DNA of 7,881 nt from an uncultured Clostridia bacterium (GCA_947177115.1 CAMWTG010000125.1:1-7881); one strand, 5' to 3'. Shown: positions 1-6,789, counted from the first letter of the stretch. Program-made: numbers and translations. Notes: a model not told the origin generated them from the letters alone.

Positions 1-438
1 CAGCCCTCCGGCGTGAGCGCCGCCCCCACGGCCTCCACGGTCCTGGTCAACGGTCAGAGCGTGGCCTTTGACGCCTACAACATCGATGGCAGCAACTATT
101 TCAAGCTCCGGGATTTGGCCTATGTCCTGAACGGTACAGAAAAGCAGTTTGAGGTGGGCTGGGACAACGCCAGCAAGACGATTACATTGACCTCCGGCAG
201 CGCCTACACCGCCAACGCCAGCGAGATGGCGGCGAAGGGCTCCGGCGCACAGAAAGCCACCGTCTCCGCCTCCAAGCTCCTGATTAACGGCACGGAAGTC
301 TCCCTCACGGCGTACAACATTGGCGGGAACAACTACTTCAAGCTTCGCGATATCGGACAGACGTTCGACTTCGGTATTGGCTGGGACAATGCCAGCAAAA
401 CGATCACCATCGACACCTCCACAGGCTACACTGCCTGA
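1..438 (+). CDS. C-terminal end of secreted protein with two stalk/copper amine oxidase N-domain-like repeats (5' partial)
   Basis: The frame is open from base 1, so this is the 3' end of a longer gene; the GTG at 13 is only an internal codon. About 145 residues are visible, ending at TGA 436-438. They hold two related modules. The first runs from about residue 12 to 62 (VLVNGQSVAFDAYNIDG, NYFKLRDLAYVL, VGWDNASKTITL). The second runs from about 89 to 140 (LLINGTEVSLTAYNIGG, NYFKLRDIGQTF, IGWDNASKTITI). This pattern of a short beta hairpin, YFKLRD and WD-x-x-x-x-I-T-I is typical of the copper amine oxidase N-terminal/stalk-domain family. In Clostridia such repeats often end extracellular proteins and are thought to act as stalk, wall-binding or protein-binding modules. 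No enzymatic residues are visible and the catalytic part, if any, lies outside the window. The gene converges on the signalling operon. The family call is fairly sure; the protein's role is unknown. Confidence 0.85.
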   Translation, partial: QPSGVSAAPTASTVLVNGQSVAFDAYNIDGSNYFKLRDLAYVLNGTEKQFEVGWDNASKTITLTSGSAYTANASEMAAKGSGAQKATVSASKLLINGTEVSLTAYNIGGNNYFKLRDIGQTFDFGIGWDNASKTITIDTSTGYTA

Positions 439-444
439 GCACAG

Positions 445-492
445 CGACAACTACAGGGCCGTCCCTTTTGGGACGGCCCTGTCAGCTTGTCG
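445..492. terminator. Long inverted repeat between convergent genes, probable bidirectional terminator
   Basis: A 13-bp perfect stem (453-465 with 470-482, sequence ACAGGGCCGTCCC and its complement) closes a TTTT loop. It is extended outward by CT/AG (451-452 with 484-485) and CGACAA/TTGTCG (445-450 with 487-492), with only C483 and C486 bulged, about 21 bp in all. It starts 6 bases after the stop of the left-hand gene and lies about 120 bases beyond the stop of the opposing operon, as expected for a shared terminator. Neither side has a T-run after the stem in the direction of transcription (the right flank is A-rich on the plus strand), so it is not a textbook intrinsic terminator. It could instead be a dispersed palindromic repeat or an mRNA-stabilising 3' hairpin. 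Confidence 0.6.
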
Positions 493-614
493 AAAAAGAA
501 AATCAAGCAGGAAACACCAGTATCTCTACATCATTTTGTGGGCTGTCAGCTCCGGACAGCTCACACAGTCCGCCCGGATCGTTTTATATCGGTGCCAGGC
601 TCTTGGTCAGCTTT

Positions 615-2429
615 TTACAATATCCCATCCAGCGTAAGTATTTCCACATCCTCCTCTTTGTTTTTAAGTGGTATCGAGCTGGCAAGGGAGGTAACGCTGA
701 TTCGGCCAACCAGAGCATCCGCGACTGCCCTGGAGATATAGATAACGCCCGCAGGAGCCTGAGCCTCCAGGCGGGCAGCGGTATTCACTGTATCGCCGAT
801 GGCAGTATAATCCATGCGGTCTTTGGATCCAGTGTTGCCCACCACCGCTTCCCCCAGATGGATACCTACACCATAGGAAACGCCATATCCGAATTTTTCC
901 TTCAACTTCCCGGACAGTTCCTCCATCCCATCGACCATCTCCAGGGCAGCTCGGGCGGCCTTCATCTCAAAATCTTCTCCGCGCAGAGGCGCGCCCCAAA
1001 AGGCCATTACCGCATCGCCCACAAATTTATCCAGTGTTCCGCCGTTTCTCATAATGCACGCAGAGATGAAGGTCAGGTATTCATTCAGGATTCCTACCAC
1101 CTTCTTTGGTTCCGCTCTCAGCTCCTCCGACATTTTGGTAAAGCCTCGGATATCCACAAAAAGCACCGCAATTGGAACGGTTCTTCCTTCCAGTTGGAGT
1201 TCGTTGGCTCCTTCTTTCAAGATTTCTCCAACGATCTCGGGAGCTACATAGCGTTCGAAGGTCTTTCGTATCCGTTGATGGTCCATGGCCGCTTGGGCGT
1301 AGTTGAAGACGAGACAAACGGCAAAGAGGACCGTAATCCCCACTGGGACCCAGAGCACATGAAGGACCCAGCCAACCTGATAGGCTCCCAGACACAGCGC
1401 GATCCAGCAGCCAGAGAGCAGCAGCCAGAGAGCGGCGGCCCACCGTATCTTCCTGCGCCAGAAGCCTGCCAATCCGACCGCAAGAAGGACAAACAGAACC
1501 GCCAGCTGAAGGCCATCCTTCACCTCGGTCTTGTAGCCCTCCCACAACAGGGCCTGGATGGCGTTGGCTTGAAATTCTACGCCGTACATGGGCCGGGAGT
1601 GATCCGCCGCCGTGAAGTAGCTGTCCTGAAGGCCTGTGGTGTAGGGGCCGATGAGGACGATCTTTCCGGCGAAGCGGACGGGGTCTGTCTTTCCGGACAA
1701 CACATCGACCACCGAGATGGACTCGTTCAGACCCCCTGGCTGTCCGAAAAAGGGTAAATACCAGAAGCCTCGGGTGTCGGTCTCAGGGATCTGTACCGAC
1801 TCTGCCCCCTGCAAAGCCCGATACCGATCGGCTATGACCAGGGCCATGGAGGGGACCTGCCTCCCGTCTGGGAGAGTCATGGTCAGCATATGGTGGCGCA
1901 GAATGCCGTCTGAGTCCAGCATGGCGTTGATGTGCCCCTGTTCGGTGACCTGGGCTAAAGCCTGGAAGGGTTCGTCAAAGGACAGAACAGAAAATTCCTC
2001 CAGGTAGTAGTCCCCATTCCGCTCCGCCAGGGCAGTGCCAATTTCCGCCGCGCAGGCGGTAACCACATTGCCATATCGCTCCGCCGCCTGAACCAGCCTG
2101 GCGTCCGCGTCCTGATTGCTCTCCCCGGCAAAGAGAATGTCCACGCCGATCACCGCCGGGCGGCAGTCCTCCACCGCATTCAGCGACTCGATCGTCTGGG
2201 CGATGATCTCCCGGCTCCACTGGTTGTAGGGCCCAAGCTCTTCCAGCGCCCGCTGGTCGATGCCGATCAGGACGATCTCCCCGTCCGATGCAGCGCGCCG
2301 CTGGTAGAGCGCATCCGATGCCGCCAGATCCGGGCCCTTCAGTACCCCCAGCCCCACCAGCAGGGTGAGCGTCCCGGCGAGGATCAGGGCCAGGAGCGGC
2401 AATAACATCCGTTTTTTGCGCTGTTTCAT
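615..2429 (-). CDS. CHASE2 domain-containing class III adenylate cyclase
   Basis: A 604-residue membrane protein predicted to convert ATP to cAMP. Residues 9-30 form a first membrane helix. About 31-300 are an extracytoplasmic CHASE2 sensor, including the typical VLIGIDQRAL and AVIGVDILF strands. Three membrane helices follow at about 306-324, 329-350 and 354-376, then a linker helix with RKTFERYVAPEIV, then the cyclase domain at about 415-600. Both metal-binding aspartates are present (D426 in FVDIRGFT, D472 in KFVGDAVMAFWG). The base-selecting pair is K468 and T542, and the transition-state residues are N549 and R553 in NTAARLE. Lys/Thr is the class IIIb pattern, so ATP rather than GTP is the expected substrate and the enzyme looks active. 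The ATG at 2429 is chosen because AGGAGAGG stands just upstream. It is the last gene of the operon, 111 bases after the FecR gene; CHASE2 cyclases and FecR proteins are known neighbours. The outside ligand is unknown. Confidence 0.92.
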   Translation of the reverse strand: MKQRKKRMLLPLLALILAGTLTLLVGLGVLKGPDLAASDALYQRRAASDGEIVLIGIDQRALEELGPYNQWSREIIAQTIESLNAVEDCRPAVIGVDILFAGESNQDADARLVQAAERYGNVVTACAAEIGTALAERNGDYYLEEFSVLSFDEPFQALAQVTEQGHINAMLDSDGILRHHMLTMTLPDGRQVPSMALVIADRYRALQGAESVQIPETDTRGFWYLPFFGQPGGLNESISVVDVLSGKTDPVRFAGKIVLIGPYTTGLQDSYFTAADHSRPMYGVEFQANAIQALLWEGYKTEVKDGLQLAVLFVLLAVGLAGFWRRKIRWAAALWLLLSGCWIALCLGAYQVGWVLHVLWVPVGITVLFAVCLVFNYAQAAMDHQRIRKTFERYVAPEIVGEILKEGANELQLEGRTVPIAVLFVDIRGFTKMSEELRAEPKKVVGILNEYLTFISACIMRNGGTLDKFVGDAVMAFWGAPLRGEDFEMKAARAALEMVDGMEELSGKLKEKFGYGVSYGVGIHLGEAVVGNTGSKDRMDYTAIGDTVNTAARLEAQAPAGVIYISRAVADALVGRISVTSLASSIPLKNKEEDVEILTLDGIL

Positions 2430-2434
2430 GCGAT

Positions 2435-2442
2435 CCTCTCCT
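2435..2442 (-). promoter_or_regulatory. Ribosome binding site of the CHASE2 cyclase
   Basis: On the minus strand AGGAGAGG lies 5 bases before ATG 2429. It fixes the start, and it shows that the cyclase has its own initiation signal, unlike the overlapping genes upstream in the operon. No convincing promoter or hairpin was seen in the 111-base gap 2430-2540. Confidence 0.75.
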
Positions 2443-2540
2443 GTGTTCTTTGTCAGCCATACACATGTTATTGCATAATATTTCAGCAGCTGCCTGGCCG
2501 CCTCAATGGCTGTCTTACCCGTACTATCCCTTTTGTCACG

Positions 2541-4421
2541 TCAGGACAGCCAGGACTCTAGGTAACTGGTATCTGTAATGTCGTGCCAGTTGTCCCAGGG
2601 GATTTCGTTATAGTTGAGGAAACTGTGACTGGGCATTTCAAACCTGCTGGCCATATCATCGCCCACTTGGCTGGTAGTCCCGGTATCAGGGTCATGCCGG
2701 AACAGCAGATACCCAATAAGGTCCACACCGCTATTCCGCAGGATCAGTGTTGGCACGGAGTATCCGCTCTCTTGATACAGCGTATATTCGTATGTTATAT
2801 ACGATGCGCCTTTATCATTAGCGTGCAGGTCTGCGTCCGATCGATAAGTATAAGATTTTCCCTGCGCCAGGATAGCTTTGTATTGCTCCAAGATATCCGC
2901 GTTTGACGGCTGGTCTGCCTGACCAGCATCCCCGTCCGCCGGGGTGGTATCCTCCACTGTGGGAGCGGGGTCTTCAGCCGCCGGGGCGGTATCCGCGACT
3001 GCCGGAGTGATGTCTTCGTCTGCCGGGGTGGTATCTGCGGCCACTGGAGTGATGTCTTCGCCTGGGGCGGCCTCCACAGGCTGGCCGTCATCGGGTTGGG
3101 GCTCTTCGAATTCCGGCTCTGCCGCGGCAGGCTGAGTGACATCCTCAATCTGCGATGGGTCGGGTAGCACAATGTAACCCTCATCACTTGTGTAATAGAC
3201 AAGCACTTTCAACTCTTTATATTGTGCCTGTGCAGCTGCAAGTTCTTCAACGCTCAGTTCTTCATAGTCCGCAGAAGCAAATCCACGTTCATCATGAAGG
3301 AATCTTGAATAATAAACGCCATACTCGTGTTCTGAGCGTTCAAAATGATCCACCCAACCCCAATCTTCCCTGGAACCATCTTCCTTAGCAACAGAACCAG
3401 CATAAGACGTATCTGTGGAAAACTCCCCCGGAGACGCCGGAAATGTTTGGGTGCGCTGGATTCTTACAAACAGTCGACCGCCCTTTTCTACTAACGAGGT
3501 GATTCCAATGCCATTTACATTATAAGACGATGCACTAAACCCCATTAGGCGCATTTCCTTCTGACAAATATAGATGGTGATATAATCGCTATTAGGCAAC
3601 CCATCGGTCTTCGTATTTACAATGGCCAGCAATTCCGGTTTGCCGTCCGCCTCGAAATCGAGGATTTCCGTGTACAAGATCTCTTCTCCATGGGCCGTGA
3701 TCTCATCCAGAATATCCGCATAGTCAGCCAACTCATCGGCAGACGCACCCCCGCCGGTCACATCGATACCGGAATCGTCCAGAATGGCCTCCATCAAATT
3801 TTCATCGTCCTCGACTTCCTCCCGGACGAAGGCAGGGACAGCGCTGCCGGAGAATGCGGAGACTTCGATCATCCCATCCGCGCTCATCTCCGCCATCTCC
3901 CCGGCGTTGGCAGTAGCGGTATTCTCCCCGGCGGTACACTCCACCTTGCCCTCCAGCAGATAGATGTTCATGTGTTCCTCATCAAGCACCTCCACCCAGC
4001 CGCAGGTGCCACGGATGCCCACCAGCATGGTGGAGGTGCGGATGTCCAGCATCTCGTCCTCTGCCAGGGGCTCGGTGATGTTGAAGAACAAACTGCCCGA
4101 TTTCACTTCAATAGTGAGGTGCTTGTCCTCTTTTTTGATCTCAACCTGGCTGTTTTCGTCCATTTTGGTCAGCTTTACCTCGTCCAAGTCAATCCAGGCG
4201 TAGCTGGCCGCCTTGGTATCCACCCCGTAGCCGCTGTACAGGCCCAGGTTTTCGGCCGGTTCCAGGTCCTTGCCCGCGCCGTTGGACACGCCCACCGTGC
4301 CCTCGGTTCGCTTCAGGCGCATGGTGGCGGCCTCCACCTTGGACGAGCAGCCGGCCAGCAGGCTCAGCAGCAGGGACAGCGCCGTCAACAGGGACAGCGC
4401 CCGTTTGGTGTTTTGTTTCAT
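2541..4421 (-). CDS. FecR-domain lipoprotein with Pro/Asp-rich tandem repeats
   Basis: A 626-residue protein. The N-terminus is a lipoprotein signal: basic MKQNTKR, a hydrophobic stretch and the lipobox LLAGC with Cys25, so it should be lipid-anchored on the outer face of the membrane. Residues about 38-170 match a FecR domain (KRTEGTVGVSNG, SYAWIDLD, SGSLFFNI, TSTMLVGIRGT, EGKVECTAG). A region around 245-420 contains a calcium-loop-like DFEADGKPEL (255-264). A low-complexity linker at about 428-500 holds three 14-residue repeats. The C-terminal part (505-626) has a similar fold signature in which the loop acids are lost (YQESGYSVPTLIL). FecR domains in such operons are outside sensor or scaffold modules; no catalytic residues are seen. 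The start overlaps the HD-GYP stop by ATGA and has a GGAGGGAG site. Residues about 270-415 are encoded by DNA of lower GC than the FecR part, suggesting a mosaic origin. The likely partner is the CHASE2 sensor encoded next. Confidence 0.85.
   Translation of the reverse strand: MKQNTKRALSLLTALSLLLSLLAGCSSKVEAATMRLKRTEGTVGVSNGAGKDLEPAENLGLYSGYGVDTKAASYAWIDLDEVKLTKMDENSQVEIKKEDKHLTIEVKSGSLFFNITEPLAEDEMLDIRTSTMLVGIRGTCGWVEVLDEEHMNIYLLEGKVECTAGENTATANAGEMAEMSADGMIEVSAFSGSAVPAFVREEVEDDENLMEAILDDSGIDVTGGGASADELADYADILDEITAHGEEILYTEILDFEADGKPELLAIVNTKTDGLPNSDYITIYICQKEMRLMGFSASSYNVNGIGITSLVEKGGRLFVRIQRTQTFPASPGEFSTDTSYAGSVAKEDGSREDWGWVDHFERSEHEYGVYYSRFLHDERGFASADYEELSVEELAAAQAQYKELKVLVYYTSDEGYIVLPDPSQIEDVTQPAAAEPEFEEPQPDDGQPVEAAPGEDITPVAADTTPADEDITPAVADTAPAAEDPAPTVEDTTPADGDAGQADQPSNADILEQYKAILAQGKSYTYRSDADLHANDKGASYITYEYTLYQESGYSVPTLILRNSGVDLIGYLLFRHDPDTGTTSQVGDDMASRFEMPSHSFLNYNEIPWDNWHDITDTSYLESWLS
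2931..3056 (-). repeat. Three tandem 42-bp repeats encoding a 14-residue Pro/Asp/Thr unit
   Basis: Residues 456-497 of the FecR lipoprotein read as three consecutive 14-residue units: DITPVAADTTPADE, DITPAVADTAPAAE and DPAPTVEDTTPADG. At DNA level the unit is 42 bases; the first two copies are closest and the third has drifted. Acidic, Pro-rich linkers like this usually act as flexible spacers that reach across or out of the cell wall. Copy number may vary between strains. Confidence 0.8.
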
Positions 4422-5893
4422 ATTTCTCCCTCCGTTTTGTCGTAAAGCCCCTCCCAGCAGCGGCTTTCAATGAATTGCTCCGTCAACTCCGCGTCCAGTT
4501 CTCCGTCTTTGACTCCAAAGCCCAAAATCTTTATCGCTTGGTCCACAGTCTTTGCCTTTTTATAGGGCCGGTCGCTGGCCACCAGGGCATCGAAGATGTC
4601 CAAAATGGTGATGATCCGCACCTCAAAGGGAATGTCCTCCCCCTTCAACCCCTTGGGATAACCCTTGCCGTTGAGCTTCTCATGGTGGGCCGCCGCCCAT
4701 TCCGGCACATGAGCCAATTCCGGGGAAAATTTGATCTGGGACAGCATTTTGTCCGTCATCACCACGTGCTTGCGCATCTTTTCCTGCTCTTGCCGGGACA
4801 GGGTTCCCTTCCGGATGGACAGCATCTCATATTCCTCATCGGTGAACCAGCACCGCTCTCGGCCGTCTTGGTCTATGTAGGTGCGCTGTTTCAGCTCGTC
4901 CAGCCATGCCAGCTGCCCGTCTGTGACAAACTCTGCCCCGTTGATGCTGTCGATCTGCGCCTCAGCTTCCCGGATGCTCTGGCGGAAGGACTCCAGCTCA
5001 TCGCCATCTGTCCGGCCCTCCAGGCAGTCAATCCGTTTGGTCAGCCAGATCTCCGCAAGCCGACTTTTTAGCTTCGTCTCCTGAAGCGGGGACAGCCGCC
5101 TGGCCTTGTCCATCACCTCCAGGGGCGTAGTGACTTTGCCAATGTCGTGGAGCCAGATACTCATGAGCAGCTCCTCCTGCTGCCGGGGGGAGAAGGGGGA
5201 CATTTCCCCCCGCCCCGCCGCCCGGGCATTGAGCCAGCCGATGAACCGCTCGCCGCACTGGGCCATGCGCCGGGAGTGGTTCGCGTTATAGCGGGAGCGC
5301 TCATCGATGGCGGTGGACATCACCCGGACGAAGGACTGAAACAACTCTTTGATGTCGTTTAAGTAGCGCACGTTCTGGATGGTAATGGCTGCCTGGGAAG
5401 CTACCGACTCCAGTACCAGGGCCATGTCCGGGGCAAAGGAGCACACATTCCCATTTTCGTCCATGGCATTGATGAGCTGGAGTACGCCAATGTCCGCCCC
5501 TTCCCGGCTGCGCATAGGCACTACCAACATAGACTGGGTGTGATAGCCAGTCTGAGCATCGTACCTCCGGGGGCCGGAGAAGTCGTGGTCCGCACAGTGG
5601 TAGACATCATCAATCTGGATCGTCCGGCGCTCCAGAAGGGCCAGAGCGCACACATTTTCCCGCCGCAGGGGCACTGGGGACATTCCTGCCCCGTTGGAGT
5701 AGTTTTTCAGGGTATTGTTCCGGGAGATTTTGAAGCGCAGAGTGTCCTCATCCCGAAGATACAGCGTCCCTGCATCGCACCGGGTCAGTTCCATCACGCA
5801 GGATAGAACTTCCTCCAGTAACGTGTTCAGGTCCCGTTCCGAGGACAGCTGTACCCCGATCTCCAATACCCGTCGCATCTGTTCTTGTGTCAT
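4418..5893 (-). CDS. GAF domain-HD-GYP cyclic-di-GMP phosphodiesterase with long insertion
   Basis: A 491-residue soluble protein. Residues about 10-178 form a GAF sensor (AGTLYLRDED, LVVPMRSREGADIGVLQLINA). From about 185 an HD-GYP domain follows, a class that hydrolyses c-di-GMP. Visible metal/catalytic residues are H206, H249-D250 with K253 (LHDIGK), H376, H403-H404 (HHEKLNGKGYP) and D432; GYP is at 411-413. Y202, four residues before H206, sits where trinuclear enzymes carry Glu, so a binuclear site is more likely. About 95-100 extra residues lie between HDIGK and the H376 helix compared with a minimal HD-GYP domain. They are charged and partly helical, a trait I recall from other GAF/HD-GYP proteins. 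Start and stop overlap the flanking genes by ATGA, and no strong SD precedes the start, so translation is probably coupled to the MBL gene. The GAF ligand is unknown. Confidence 0.92.
   Translation of the reverse strand: MTQEQMRRVLEIGVQLSSERDLNTLLEEVLSCVMELTRCDAGTLYLRDEDTLRFKISRNNTLKNYSNGAGMSPVPLRRENVCALALLERRTIQIDDVYHCADHDFSGPRRYDAQTGYHTQSMLVVPMRSREGADIGVLQLINAMDENGNVCSFAPDMALVLESVASQAAITIQNVRYLNDIKELFQSFVRVMSTAIDERSRYNANHSRRMAQCGERFIGWLNARAAGRGEMSPFSPRQQEELLMSIWLHDIGKVTTPLEVMDKARRLSPLQETKLKSRLAEIWLTKRIDCLEGRTDGDELESFRQSIREAEAQIDSINGAEFVTDGQLAWLDELKQRTYIDQDGRERCWFTDEEYEMLSIRKGTLSRQEQEKMRKHVVMTDKMLSQIKFSPELAHVPEWAAAHHEKLNGKGYPKGLKGEDIPFEVRIITILDIFDALVASDRPYKKAKTVDQAIKILGFGVKDGELDAELTEQFIESRCWEGLYDKTEGEI
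4426..4433 (-). promoter_or_regulatory. Ribosome binding site of the FecR lipoprotein
   Basis: On the minus strand GGAGGGAG is placed 4 bases before ATG 4421, inside the last codons of the HD-GYP gene. Together with the ATGA overlap at 4418-4421 this supports efficient coupled re-initiation. Confidence 0.7.
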
Positions 5894-6708
5894 AATTGGA
5901 TCACCATTTTTTCTCTCGCAAATTGAACGCGGCTGTCGGCCTGCCTGGCAAGCTGCTCCTGTTCACGTAAAAAATCATCCATATAGCCTGTACTGTAGTG
6001 AGTCATCAGCACTCGTTTCGCTCCCGCTGTCTGGCCCAGAGTGATTCCCTGCTCCCAGGTGGAGTGTCCCCAGCCCGGCTTCAGGTCGCCTGGAGCGAAG
6101 GCAGCATCCCAGATCAACAGATCGGTTCCTCCGGCAAACCTGGTCAGCCGCCGGGCCGCGTCCCCCGTCAGCTCACAGTCCAGGGCATAGACCAGACTCC
6201 GTCTATCCCGATCCAGACGGTAGTAGCTACACCCTCCTGGGTGACTGCCCCCCAGAGCAGTCACTGTCAGCCCCGGAGCGGCCCCTCTGGCCAGGGAGAA
6301 GGGCTTGTCTGTCCGGACCTCCTGGAGCCGGACTTTGGCCTGACAGTCCGCCAGGCCGATGGGCCAAAGCGGCGGTTCCACTAGATGAGCCAGCTCTCGA
6401 ACAGTGTTTGGGGAACCGTACAGATAGATTTCCGCCCAACGGCTGTAGAGCAGAGGGAAAGAAAACAGCCCCATCACATGATCCAGATGGAGGTGGCTGA
6501 TAAAAATATCTACCCGCCGCCGTTTTTTGCTCATCAGCTGTTCGCCCAGCGCCATTAGACCGCTCCCGGCGTCCAGCACTACCAGAGCATCGCCCAGGTC
6601 CACCGAGAAGCAGGAGGTATTCCCCCCGTATTCCAGGAAATTGGAGCCAAGAGCGGGGGAGGAACCCCGGACACCCCATATTTTCACACACCAACTCTGT
6701 TGCACCAC
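5890..6708 (-). CDS. MBL-fold metallo-hydrolase, first gene of the signalling operon
   Basis: A 272-residue cytoplasmic protein with no signal peptide. The N-terminus VKIWGVRGSSP then EYGGNTSCFSV and LVVLDAGSG is the signature of a metallo-beta-lactamase-fold group related to RNase Z/PhnP-type phosphodiesterases. Metal ligands visible are H72, H74, D76 and H77 (SHLHLDH), H156 (GGSHPGG), D177 (YALDCE) and H237 (MTHYS); GHSTWEQG at 214-221 is another group hallmark. All ligands for a two-metal centre are present, so it should be active, probably on a phosphoester. The substrate cannot be read from the sequence; a cyclic nucleotide is a reasonable guess given the operon. GTG 6708 is chosen because an AAAAGGGGG stretch (6719-6727) lies 10 bases upstream and a stop is in frame 30 bases upstream; GTG 6705 is the alternative. 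Its stop overlaps the HD-GYP start by ATGA. An insertion sequence lies directly upstream of its promoter. Confidence 0.88.
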   Translation of the reverse strand: MVQQSWCVKIWGVRGSSPALGSNFLEYGGNTSCFSVDLGDALVVLDAGSGLMALGEQLMSKKRRRVDIFISHLHLDHVMGLFSFPLLYSRWAEIYLYGSPNTVRELAHLVEPPLWPIGLADCQAKVRLQEVRTDKPFSLARGAAPGLTVTALGGSHPGGCSYYRLDRDRRSLVYALDCELTGDAARRLTRFAGGTDLLIWDAAFAPGDLKPGWGHSTWEQGITLGQTAGAKRVLMTHYSTGYMDDFLREQEQLARQADSRVQFAREKMVIQL

Positions 6709-6737
6709 TTGAGTCCGTCCCCCTTTTACTCTTTTTT

Positions 6738-6766
6738 ATTATAGCATGGGTATTTCCGTTTCTCAA
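6738..6766 (-). promoter_or_regulatory. Promoter of the four-gene signalling operon, abutting the insertion sequence
   Basis: On the minus strand TTGAGA (6766-6761) and TATAAT (6743-6738) are separated by exactly 17 bases, and the -10 box is preceded by TGC (extended -10). This is five of six and six of six matches to sigma-A consensus. The start point would fall near 6731, leaving a short leader of about 23 bases before GTG 6708. The first base of the -35 box coincides with the outermost base of the left terminal repeat of the insertion sequence. Confidence 0.75.
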
Positions 6767-6789
6767 CTTAGAATCTGTATTCACAAGAG
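6766..6789 (+). repeat. Left terminal inverted repeat of the IS
   Basis: The 24 bases starting ACTTAGAATCTGTATTCACA match the reverse complement of 7578-7601 at 20 of 24 positions. Matching stops at once outside base 6766. The repeat also contains most of the IS -35 box. Confidence 0.8.

Noticed and set aside
542..560. Hairpin GCTGTC-N7-GACAGC downstream of the cyclase
   Set aside because: Only 6 bp with a 7-base loop and no T-run; too weak to call a terminator.
468..1757. Open frame of 429 codons on the plus strand opposite the cyclase gene
   Set aside because: It is antisense to clear catalytic motifs, has no family-like motif and no RBS; a shadow of codon bias on the other strand.
3690..4445. 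Open frame of 251 codons on the plus strand opposite the FecR gene
   Set aside because: Antisense to a lipoprotein with a recognised signal and domain; its His/Gln-rich composition is that of a reverse-strand shadow.
6709..6737. Riboswitch leader (for example c-di-GMP sensing) ahead of the operon
   Set aside because: The predicted leader is only about 23 bases, too short for any riboswitch aptamer.
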